From Thraustochytrium sp. TN22 (Eukaryota; Sar; Bigyra; Thraustochytrida; Thraustochytriidae), in assembly GCA_013306675.1 (NCBI GenBank), contig JABLUY010000239.1, positions 1-56,199 on the forward strand: 56,199 nt of DNA, written 5' to 3'. Under the pieces are notes generated by a model that was not told where the DNA came from, did no database searches, and saw only the letters and a list, made by a program, of their open reading frames with translations. Both the position numbers and the translations under genes were made by a program. Shown here in pieces: positions 1 through 9,252 of this stretch. How positions within the stretch are numbered: the stretch's first letter is position 1; every line of letters begins with the position of its first letter.

Positions 1-698
1 CGGAGGCCGCGGCATGGGGGGAGGGCTGGGTGCTGCTGACGAGGGACGCGAGCGCGACGGTGCTGCGCAAGCGGCTGGAGCTGGTCGGGCCGGAGGAGGC
101 CGGCCGCGTCACGTCCGTCGTCAGGTACCTGCCGGACTCGAACTTCAAGGAGCACCCACACCCGGACGGCGAGGAGATTCTCGTGCTGGACGGCGTCTTC
201 TCCGACGCGTCGGGGGACTACCCCAAGGGGACCTTCCTGCTCAACCCGGAGGGCTTTGCGCACGCGCCACGGTCCGCGGACGGCTGCCTGCTGCTCGTCA
301 AGCTCAAGCAGTACCCCGGTCTGCAGCGACGCCAGGTCCGCGTCTACAGCGCCGACCCGGCCGCCTGGGGCCGGGCCGGCGCGGACCAGGTCGCCGCAGG
401 CGAGGTGGCACGCTGCGAGCTCTACCGCGACCTCCCTGGCGAGACCTACGGCGAGACCATCGACCTCTACCGCCTCGGCGCCGGCGCTGCGCTTTTGCTG
501 CCGCCTCAGCCCCGCGGCCTTGAGCTCTTTGTCGCTGACGCCACCGGCCCGCTCGCTGTTTCCGCGCTCGCCGACCCGCTGCAGCGCGGCGATTGGCTCA
601 AGCTCCTCTCCACAAGCGAGCCACTGCGCGTCTCTGCCTCTGACTCGGCCTTGCTCTACGTCAAGGCGAACCACCTCGCTGGCAGCATGAACGAATGA
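1..698 (+). CDS. ChrR-like cupin domain protein (5' partial)
   Basis: The frame is already open at base 3 and has no in-frame ATG, so the start lies upstream of the window. The visible part is about 232 residues. The first half matches the ChrR cupin fold: an EHPHPDGEE motif supplies the two His and the Glu of a metal-binding cupin motif 1, and FAHAPRS supplies the later His. The flanking pattern (GVFSD, GDYPKGTF, LLVKL) is typical of the cupin that in bacteria forms the C-terminal half of the zinc anti-sigma factor ChrR. The rest resembles a second, degenerate cupin without the His set. No sigma-binding domain is seen, so an anti-sigma role is not implied; a stand-alone metal or small-molecule binding or oxygenase-type role is possible. 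Substrate unknown. Confidence 0.85.
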   Translation, partial: EAAAWGEGWVLLTRDASATVLRKRLELVGPEEAGRVTSVVRYLPDSNFKEHPHPDGEEILVLDGVFSDASGDYPKGTFLLNPEGFAHAPRSADGCLLLVKLKQYPGLQRRQVRVYSADPAAWGRAGADQVAAGEVARCELYRDLPGETYGETIDLYRLGAGAALLLPPQPRGLELFVADATGPLAVSALADPLQRGDWLKLLSTSEPLRVSASDSALLYVKANHLAGSMNE

Positions 699-1371
699 CA
701 AGAGCAGCCTGACTGGCAGTGAGCAAATTTATTACCCTTCGCATGCATGACTCGGACTCGAATTCCTTGGCGCGCGCGCGACCTTGGCGCTCTGCAGTGG
801 TCTCTGCTTGGGCCTATCTTTGCCGCTGGTCGCAGAGCCGCAGCGCAGCGACCGCTTCGGCACCCTGCCTGCGCTTTTGGGACACGGCCGCGGGCGGGCT
901 CTTGACCAGTCCGCGAGCTCACCCGGCCATCCCGCTGCAGCGGTAATGAGACCACAGACTCACGATCAGATCCACTAGGCTAGTAGTACCCGACGCCGAC
1001 GGCCCGCACAGGCTGCCTGTCGCCCTGCCCTCGAGACCGGCGCCGACTGCCGAGCCTCATGGTATCTCTCCTGGCCAGCGCAAGCGTTCGCCGGGGTTTT
1101 CACCGCAACTCATGGTTGGCTGGCCTGGCCGGGGCTTGGCGCTGAGCAGCCAGGCAGGCGTCCTGTCCTCTGACGGCGGTGAGTCGGTAAGCCTGGTAAG
1201 GAGCACGCAGCGTGACCGCCCTTGCTCCAGCTCTGCACGCGGCAAGTGCTGGCGCCAGCCAGCAGTCGGAGCGCGCCGCAAATCCGAATCAAGGCAGCGC
1301 GAGCAGCGGCCAGCGAGCGGGCCGGCGAGCGAGCGAGCGAGCGAGCGAGCGAGCGAGCGAGCGAAGGCAGG
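699..1371. other. Intergenic region with (GCGA)n in the protease leader
   Basis: No credible gene is seen. Short open frames on both strands have no recognisable content. The last 50 bases hold a (GCGA)10 tetranucleotide array just before the ATG of the protease gene, so it is probably in its 5' leader or core promoter. Confidence 0.5.
1325..1364. repeat. (GCGA)10 tetranucleotide microsatellite
   Basis: Ten perfect GCGA units end seven bases before the chosen ATG of the tandem cathepsin gene. Confidence 0.9.
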
Positions 1372-3060
1372 ATGGCGGCGGCGGTGCGCGCGTGGCTCGC
1401 CGTGGCGCTGGCGCTGGCGCTGGCGCTGGTGGCCGATGCGAAGGACTGGCGCGCCACGGAGCACGGGAACCTGGTGACGGCGGTGCGCAACTATCAGGGG
1501 CTGGCCGGGCGGCGGTGCTCGCACGTGGGCGGGATCTGGGCGGCGACGGCCATGGTCGCGGACCGGCTGGCCATCCTGCAGCCGACCAAGGTCAAGGTGC
1601 AGCTGTCGAACCAGGTGCTGCTCAACTGCCTGGACGGCGACGCGTGCGAGAATGGCAAGGGCATGATCGAGGCGGCGCTCGAGTACATGGTGGAGCAAGA
1701 GGGCATCCCGGACCGCACGTGCATGGCGTACGTGGGCGAGAAGCAAAAGTGCTCGCGGCTGAACACCTGCCTGAACTGCGTGCCCATGCCGGACGTCAAG
1801 TGCGAGCCGCGGGCGGCCTACTTTCGCTATCCGATCACTTCGTACAAGGAGGTGCCCGTGTCGGCTGACGAGGTGCGCGCCGAGGTGGAGGCGCACGGTC
1901 CGGTGGCCTGTGCCCTCAAGGGCGGCCTGTACGGCACCGTGGTGGCCTTCGACGAGGACGACGGCAGCTTCACCGTCAAGCACGACCTCGGCACGGCCTA
2001 CGGTGACAAGGGCTTCACCACGCAGTCGGCCGACGCGCTGCTGGAGTGCTGGGCTGCCCAGGTCTCGCTACCGTACCGCTATTTTGACCAGGAGGTCGCC
2101 TCGTACCTGGCCTTGCGCCAGGCGCTCGGCCTCGTGGACCCGTCCCAGAGGTACCCGCGCTCGAACTTCAACGACGGCCACGGTCTCGGCGACGCTTCCA
2201 ACGCCGCCGCCGCCGCCGCCACGCTGCGCGCCGGCCGCCGCACGCCGCGCTCCGAGCTCGTGCTGACGCCGCAGCCCGCGCCGCTCAAGCTGCACGAGCT
2301 GCCCAAGAACTTTAGCTGGCTCGACCAGGACGGCTACGCCGTGGTGACGCCCATGCAGAGCCACCACAACGGCCCCACCGGCTACTGCGGCGCCTGCTAT
2401 GCCATGGCGTCCGCCAGCGTCTTCTCTGACCGCATCAAGATCATGAACGGCGGCCGCAACGCGCCCGACGTCTTCGTGTCGCCGCAGAACACCGTCGACT
2501 GCGTGCGCGGCCCCTTCACGGCCGGCTGCGGCGGCGGCGACTCGCGTGACATTTTCCCCGTCTGGAAGGCCACCGGCACCGTCGACGAGACCTGCAACAT
2601 GTGGCGCAACCACGAGCAGCCCTGCGTCAACAACGGCATCGCCTGCCGCCAGTGCGACGACAACGGCTCCTGCTCCAGCGTCAACCGCGATGACTTCCAG
2701 GTCTACAAGGTCAAGGAGTACGGCAACCTCAACGGCGCCGAGGCCATGATGAATGAGATTATGCGCCGCGGCCCCATTGACTGCGGCATCGCCACGCCCA
2801 AGGCCCTCGGCGAGGATGTCTTCGGCGACGACATCCTTTGCGACGACGAGACTGATCCCAAGGCCTGGGAGATCACCCATGACATCTCCGTCGTTGGCTG
2901 GGGCGAGGCCGACGACGGCAAGTACTGGATCATCCGCAACTCGTGGGGCTCCCACTGGGGCAACCACGGCTTCGCCCGCGTCTGCCGCGGTCGCAAGAAG
3001 GACGGCCCCGGCGGCAACATGAAGCTCGAGTCCGCCTGCTCCTGGGTTGTCCCTGAGTAG
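1372..3060 (+). CDS. Tandem papain-family (cathepsin X/Z-like) cysteine protease, N-domain degenerate
   Basis: 562 residues from the ATG at 1372, chosen because it opens a clean signal peptide (MAAAVRAWLAVALALALALV, then ADA before KDW); the frame extends upstream but without ATG. The protein should enter the secretory or lysosomal route. Residues about 306-562 are a full cathepsin X/Z-like peptidase: LPKNFSW at its start, CGACYAMAS with catalytic Cys342 (Tyr replaces the usual Trp after it), the cathepsin-Z pattern DETCN, His503 in HDISVVGWG and Asn523 in RNSWGSHWG. Residues about 25-250 look like a second copy of the same fold: VGGIWAATA aligns with CGSCWA, putting Ile55 in place of the catalytic Cys, with later matches such as GIPDRTC and CLNC. 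That copy has no recognisable His/Asn end. It may be an inactive regulatory or propeptide-like domain. Confidence 0.93.
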   Translation: MAAAVRAWLAVALALALALVADAKDWRATEHGNLVTAVRNYQGLAGRRCSHVGGIWAATAMVADRLAILQPTKVKVQLSNQVLLNCLDGDACENGKGMIEAALEYMVEQEGIPDRTCMAYVGEKQKCSRLNTCLNCVPMPDVKCEPRAAYFRYPITSYKEVPVSADEVRAEVEAHGPVACALKGGLYGTVVAFDEDDGSFTVKHDLGTAYGDKGFTTQSADALLECWAAQVSLPYRYFDQEVASYLALRQALGLVDPSQRYPRSNFNDGHGLGDASNAAAAAATLRAGRRTPRSELVLTPQPAPLKLHELPKNFSWLDQDGYAVVTPMQSHHNGPTGYCGACYAMASASVFSDRIKIMNGGRNAPDVFVSPQNTVDCVRGPFTAGCGGGDSRDIFPVWKATGTVDETCNMWRNHEQPCVNNGIACRQCDDNGSCSSVNRDDFQVYKVKEYGNLNGAEAMMNEIMRRGPIDCGIATPKALGEDVFGDDILCDDETDPKAWEITHDISVVGWGEADDGKYWIIRNSWGSHWGNHGFARVCRGRKKDGPGGNMKLESACSWVVPE

Positions 3061-3638
3061 GCTATGGTACCCTAACGAATCCTCCACAGTCCACCCATCG
3101 AGCACTCCCACCTGCTGTCGAAACTTGAGCGCCGAGGCGCTGGTCCGAGACGAGATGCAAGGCCATGTGTGTCCAGAGGCTCAGCCCATTGCCAGCACTC
3201 ACGGGTCCGCCCACTCACTGCAGCACGTCGACCTCGACGACTGCCCCTCTTCGAAATGCCAAGCGAGAGTTTGATCCTCCCTTGCTTGCTTGTCTGCCCC
3301 GTGTGCATGCATCCCAGTTCAAGTTCATGCAAAGCTGCTCGAGACGTCGCCAAAACCTGGCCCCCATTTGCTCCTTGCGCCTTGCGCTGATCATACATAA
3401 AGTGATGCGAGACTCCATGGCGCGAAGACGTCACGGTGACTATGCGTGGCCTGTCACCACAACCACGGCCATGACCACGACCACGACCGCGGCCACGACC
3501 GCGAGCTCGAAGCACGAGCCCCGGAGAGGGCATTCGCGGCATGGCGGGGCCGGCGGGCGGGCGTTGAGCCTTCTTTCCTCTTCGAGCAGGCCGGCCGGCC
3601 GGCAGACGCGAGCGAGCAGACGGCGCGCGCGGCGCAGG
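3061..3638. other. Intergenic region and probable 5' leader of the Q/N-rich gene
   Basis: The downstream frame is open from 3165 (ATG), but residues coded between 3165 and 3638 look like translated leader: no domain and no homology that I recognise. I see no other gene on either strand. Confidence 0.4.
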
Positions 3639-3651
3639 ATGAGCGGGGAGC

Positions 3652-3695
<44 letters not shown>

Positions 3696-3959
3696 AGGCA
3701 GGCCGAGGCGGGCCGCGGCGGCGGCGGCGGCGGCGCGGCGGCCGCGGCGGCAGCGGCGGGGCGAGGCAGAGCGGGCGGCGCAGCCAGGGCGCGCTCGCGC
3801 GGCGGACGCGAGCGCAGCGGGCGCGGCAAGCAGCGCGGCGGCGCGCGCAGCAGGGGCGACAGCGCGGCGCCGGCGGAGGACGCCACACTGGCGCAGCAGC
3901 CCCCTCGGCCGCCCCACGCAAGGAACGAGGGTGAAGAGCCCACCCGGGGCAGGAGCGGC

Positions 3960-4010
<51 letters not shown>

Positions 4011-4757
4011 AACAACAGCAGCAGCAACCACAGCAACAGTGGCGGCAACGTGCGCGCGAATAACAGCAACTATAACGATGAGAACAACCAAGCGTCCAAC
4101 GCCGCGGCCGGACAGGGCGCCGCCGGCAGCCGCAGGAGGGGCGGCAGCAGGAGCCGTGCCAAGGACGGCGCCAAGAAGACGCGCCCGCCGAGTCGCAACA
4201 GCCACGCCAGCGCCGGCAGCGGGAGCAACCTGAACTCGCACCAACATCTTCAGCAGGCGAACACGCATAACAGCAACGAAGCCGCTGGGCGGCGGCCAAC
4301 CGCTGCCGGCAAGCGGCCGGGGACCGGCGCCAGTGCCAGCAGCGGCAAGGGCGCAGGCGACGCGGCCGGCAACAGCAGCAGACACAATACGCCACGGGTA
4401 CCCGTGCCTGCCACGGCGCAAGGTGGCAAGCCCGCTGCGGCCGTCGCTGTTCCCACCGCGCCCAGCCAGACGGGCCGGGGCCGAGGCGGCAAAACCCGGC
4501 CTACATCTCCCAGCAGCCACGAGCACCTTCACGGCGCCAGCGAAGTCGACGCGCCAAGCGACTCTCGCGCCGCCGCTGCCAGCAAGACCACACGTACCAG
4601 CAACCGCGATGCCGCATCGCAGGACAAATTACGGTCAAGTCGAAAGCCTCAGCCTCCCGGAGCATCCGGCGCCGCCACGGACTCTTCCACTGCCGCTTCA
4701 GCTACAGAGGACCATTCACGCACTCGTGAGGCCGGCGCAGGGAGGAAGCACCCACCT

Positions 4758-4805
<48 letters not shown>

Positions 4806-6194
4806 GTGAGGCAATCGAGGCAGCAGGTACCGGCCCCGCAACAACAGCACCAGCAGCGCTCACACCAGCCACTTCAGGAGCAGCGACCGGCGCAGAACCA
4901 CAAGTCGGCGCCACACGTGTCGCAGCAGCACCAGATGCGGGCACCTCGTGGTGGTACAAGCACGTCCTCGCAGGATGTGCGCAACCTGTCCTCCTCCCAA
5001 GATGTGCGCACCTTGTCCTCATCGCAAGACGTCCGGAGTATGCACGCCTCGCAAGACGTCAGGGCTCCAGCCACGTTCAAGAATGCCGGCGCCATGATGT
5101 CCGGACCTCCTGCCGTCACACAGCCGCCGCGGTCCAAGCCTGAGAACCACACACAGCGAGAGGCGCGCCGGCCGTCCCACGATCGGCCGCCGCAGCAGCC
5201 GCAGCAGCCGCAGCAGCCGCAGCAGCCGCAGCAGCTCCAGCAGTCACCGCATTTACCGCCGTCACACCACCACCACCATCCACAACATCACCAACAACAG
5301 CAGCACAAGCAGCACAAGCAGCACCCGGAACGGCGCGAGACGCTCAGCGCGGCGCGGCCCGCAGATCCCGCCTCTCCTCGCGAATTGGAACTCGCCCAGC
5401 GCGTCGACACGCTCACCGAGGAGGTGGAGCGCTTGGTGTCAGCCAACGCGGACCTGCAGAAGGCACACATGGAGAAAGACGCACTACTGGAGCAGGAGAT
5501 GGGCGCAAGCGCCAAAAAGGATGAAGACATCCGCATGATGCAGCGCGTGGTGGACACCTTCGAGGGGTTGCGCACGCAGCTGGAGGCCGAGCGCAGCTCC
5601 CTGGAGAACAAGCTGGCGCGCGCCGACGCCTCGGCGCGAGAGCTCCAGGACAAGCTCGAAGTGGCCCTCCGCGCAGCGCCCAGTGCCCCCCCGACCACGG
5701 CCGCCGAGGTTTCCGCAGCGCTCAAAGCGCGCGCAGACGTGCTCGAGGACGAGGTTGCGCGCCTGCAGCGCGAGCTGGACGCTGCTGTGGCCGAGGGCAA
5801 GACCGCGCGCCACGACGCCAGCATGAAGTCCATCGACCTTGAGGTCAAGGAGGCCCAGGAGGCCTACATGAAGGTTCGCATCGAGAACATGGAGGCCGAT
5901 CTAGCCGCCAAGAACGCCACCATTGCGCTTCGCGATGCTGCCATCGAGGCGCAGGCGCGCGAGATCGCCGGGCTCACCGCGCTTCTGCAGCAGCAGGTCC
6001 CGCTCTTCGCGCCTCCCGACGCGCCGCTCGCCGTCGGGCCCGGTGTTCTTGCACCCATGCCGGTCGTCGTCCCTCTGGCCAAGCAGCCCGTCCCGGCGGT
6101 CATCCCATCCGCGCGCCACGAGACCAAAGACGACCAGCAGCCCTGGCAACCCACCGCAGGGAACGATGGCCGTGCTGAGAATCTTTCCGGCTAA
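3639..6194 (+). CDS. Low-complexity Q/N/G-rich protein with C-terminal coiled coil
   Basis: 851 residues from the ATG at 3639 (MSGERGG); the frame also has an ATG at 3165, which would add 158 residues of unconvincing sequence. Order of features: a poly-Gly tract (3652-3695), an Arg/Gly/Ser-rich stretch, poly-Asn (3959-4016), long Ser/Thr/Ala-rich disorder, poly-Gln (4758-4806), several SSQDVR-like repeats (about 4965-5060), (QQP)n and His/Gln-rich tracts (5190-5330). From about 5380 to 5985 there is a convincing coiled coil with heptad Leu/Val and alternating charges. The end is Pro-rich. No catalytic domain. The layout suggests a scaffold or RNP/condensate-type protein, but no family is recognised. 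Confidence 0.75.
3652..3695 (+). repeat. (GGC)n coding poly-Gly
   Basis: Run of GGC/GCG triplets inside the Q/N-rich gene, read as poly-glycine. Confidence 0.85.
3959..4016 (+). repeat. (AAC)n coding poly-Asn
   Basis: Near-perfect AAC array of about 19 units with one AAT near the end, read as poly-asparagine. Confidence 0.9.
4758..4806 (+). repeat. (CAG/CAA)n coding poly-Gln
   Basis: CAG-dominant tract read as poly-glutamine. Confidence 0.9.
5190..5238 (+). repeat. (CAGCAGCCG)n coding Gln-Gln-Pro repeats
   Basis: Nonamer array read as QQP repeats before the His/Gln-rich segment. Confidence 0.8.
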
Positions 6195-6830
6195 CACGCC
6201 GACGGTGCCTGACGCGCTGAGCGGCTCGCCTGGCCTCGCCTCGCCTCGCCTCGCCTTCTTCTTACTTTCTTACTATCTGTCAAGCTATGTATAGCGAGCG
6301 TCCGTGCACGAGCGTGAGCCCAGGCCAATCCAGCTGATCGAGCAAGCGATGGTCCCGCACACCAAGTAAAATCACACGTCACAAGCGAATTGTCCTTCCA
6401 TTGTCCTTGATTGACATGAGCAGCCAGATCGATGGATGCAGTGAATTGTCCTCGATCGACACGAGCAGCCAGACTATGGATGCGAGATTACGGCTTCCGC
6501 GACGCCGCGCCATCCGTTCGTTGGGCTCCACCTTGCGTTGATCGCGATCGCTCCCTGCGTGGCCGCGACGCCCGCGCCGCGTCGCGGTCCCGCCTTCACT
6601 GTCGTGTTGGAGCTGCGCCCGGCCCAGCAGCGCTGGCGCGGTGAAGGTTGACGTCAATCGATCGAGCTCCCTCTCCAAGTCGCTCACGCGCTGGCGCGCC
6701 CACGGCGACGAGGGCGGCGCTGCGCGGCGCGGCGCGGCGCGGCGGAGCGCAGCCGGGCGGCGGCCGGGCAGACCAGGCGGGCGGGCGCGCGCGCCGGCGC
6801 CTGCAGGGTGCGGCAGCCGCGCGAGCGAGC
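6195..6830. other. Intergenic region with pentamer and a 41-base direct repeat
   Basis: Begins with a (GCCTC)n pentamer in the likely 3' UTR of the preceding gene (about 6231-6255). An imperfect direct repeat lies at 6401-6441 and 6446-6486. The frame of the next gene is open from about 6648 but has no ATG until 6831. I see no gene here. Confidence 0.5.
6401..6486. repeat. Imperfect tandem direct repeat, two ~41-bp copies
   Basis: Both copies start TTGTCCT, share GAGCAGCCAGA and end ATGGATGC. They differ by a few substitutions and about one indel. They lie between genes and have no coding sense that I recognise. Confidence 0.75.
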
Positions 6831-9219
6831 ATGGGCGCAGACCTGGTGCAGGTGGAGCCGCGCAAGCTGCAATTCCAGGTGCGCGGCGAGCCCGATGCGC
6901 GCGACGCGGCGGCGGGCCGCGCCGCAGGCGCAGAGGCGTGGCCGCTCGAGGAGCGCAGACGCAAGCTGACCCTGTCCGTGGTCGCAGGCGCGGCCCAAGG
7001 CGGCATGGTCGCCTTCAAGCTGCAGACCAACGCGTCCAAGCGCTTCAGCGTGCAACCGGCTCAGGGCTACCTGCGTGAGGGCGAGACGGCGCGCGTCACC
7101 GTGCTGCTCAAGCCGGGCCTGGGCTGGTCCGACACTGACAAGTTCCTCGTGCGCGCCGCCGGCGTCCCGGACGACAGCATTCCCGTACACAAGGTCTGGG
7201 ACCGCCTCGACGGGCCTGTGCACAAGATCGTGCTGCCGTGCGAATTCATCCCGGCTCCGGATGGCGAGGACTTCGGCTTTGCGCCCGGGCACTCTTACGA
7301 GCCCGAGCGGGCCGCCGCGCGGCCGCGGTATGACTACACGGAACCAGCACCCACGCTGGGCTCGCTCGGCGCGCACATGGAGGATCTGCTCATCAGGAAC
7401 CTCATCCTCAGCGACGCGCCCGAGGACCAGCTCTCGCACGCGCAGCTCGAAGAGCTCAAGCGTTTCAAGGACAGTATTGGCCCGCACGCCTGGGCGCAGC
7501 TCGAGGACGAGGCGCGTGCCAAGTTGCAGTCCAGACGCGACAGCCCGCGGTCCGCCTTTGGCGGCGCCAGCGGTCCACAGGCGCACACCTGGGACGCCAC
7601 CTCACCCCTCACGCACGCCTCGCGGCGACCTGCCGTCTTGCGACAGCACGAGCAGCAGCAGCAACAACATCAACAACAACCAAAACAACAACAACGTCAA
7701 CATGAGGAGCAGAACGGCACACCGGAGCAGCAGCAGGAGGTGGCGGCCACCCTCACGCGAGCCGTAGAGCAGCTCGAGGCACGCCGCACGCACGAGGCCA
7801 TCGCCAGCTTCCGGCGCGCCAGGGAGCTCGCGCCGCCGCACAGCAAGCGGCGCGCACAGGCCGACGTAGGCCTCGGTTCCGCCTATGAGGCGGCCGGCTT
7901 CTTGGACAATGCCGTGGGTTGCTACGTCGACGCAGCGCGCCTCTACGACACCCTGCGGGATAGTCCGAGCATGGAGCAGGTCTGCGGCGCCATCGCCCAC
8001 GTCTACGCCGACATGCGCGACCACGCCAAGGCCGCCGCCTGGTTCGACGAGCAGCTCGCGCTCTGCGGCAGCGACCTGGCGCAGGGAGGCCAGCGCGCAG
8101 CCATCATGATGGCGCGCGACCATCAGATGCAGACTGGCCACGTCGCCCCCACGGCCCTGGCCCACGCCAAGGATCTTGTCCAGGACGTGCTGCGCGGCGC
8201 CTCGCCGCCGCCGCTCGCGGCGCCCGAAGAGGTCTCGCCTCGCCTCCAGCAGCAGCTGCAGCACCAGGAGGGGAAAGAGGGCGGCGACGGCCCAAGCGCG
8301 GGGCCGATCGAGACGCTCTGGGAGCCCGCCGCGCGCGGAGGCGGCGTCGCCTCGCGTCGCGCGCAGCCACAGGCGGATTCGCCAGGCAACGGCAACAACG
8401 ACGGCGCCCTTGTGGACTCCCCCTCGGGCACGCGGCGCTCCTACGTGCCTCGCATCGACCCGAACAGCAACCCGAACTACCTCACCGCAACCAAGGCGAG
8501 CCAGGCCGCGCGCTTCGACCACCGCCGTGACGGCAACGCCGCGGCCCGCCGCGCCGCCGATGCCGAGCCCGCCGCGCCGCCGCCCCGTGCGCCGATCGAC
8601 CCGCACTCTGTGCGCCACGCACAGGAGCGGGCGAGGGCCGCTGCGGCACAGCACGTCAAGCGTAGCCTTGAAGCGCGCCGTCAGCGCGATCAGAATCGTG
8701 GTGTCAAGCCGCCCACCGCCAAGCGCGCCTCCACCGGCTCCACAGCCGCCAGCACGGCCGACGGCGACGAAAGCATCGTGTATCTTGATGTGCACATGGA
8801 GCTGGACGACCAGAACTATTCTGTGGCGCTGCCGGGCCCCGTAGACGTGGCCGCCACGCTCACGGTGCGCGAGATGCGCGAGCGGGTCAGCTTCGTCACG
8901 GGCGTCGAGCTGCACGACTTTGAGCTCGTTGTGGACGACACACCGCTCGCGGACAGCTGGACTGGCGCCGACATCGGGCTCGGCCCCCGTGCCGAGGTGA
9001 GCCTGTGTCTCTTGCCGGGCGTACGCCCGCAAAAGTACATCAAGGCCGTGCGCCCCGTCGCGCTCTCGCCGCCATCCTCGGGAAACGCGCGCCGCGGCCA
9101 TGAGCGCTCCAGGAGCGGCGAGCCGCCGGTAACGACCGCCGCGCCGCCGCGCCGCGATCGCCTGACGTCCTCCTCCTCAGAGCGGCCGGCCGGCCAAGCG
9201 GACGCCGGCGCCGAGGCTG

Positions 9220-9252
<33 letters not shown>

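Noticed and set aside
1325-1364. Possible CRISPR-like or mobile-element repeat
   Set aside because: It is a simple GCGA microsatellite without spacers. No CRISPR array, transposase or integrase was seen anywhere in the window.
2068-3111. 347-codon minus-strand frame over the cathepsin gene
   Set aside because: Gly/Ala/Val-rich antisense of a gene with intact catalytic motifs.
3165-3638. N-terminal extension of the Q/N-rich protein from the ATG at 3165
   Set aside because: It has no domain and mixed composition, and it lies in what looks like intergenic or leader sequence. It cannot be fully excluded.
7602-9101. 499-codon minus-strand frame opposite the MSP/TPR gene
   Set aside because: Arg/Ala/Gly-rich with no domain. 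The sense strand has recognisable folds, so this is a compositional shadow.
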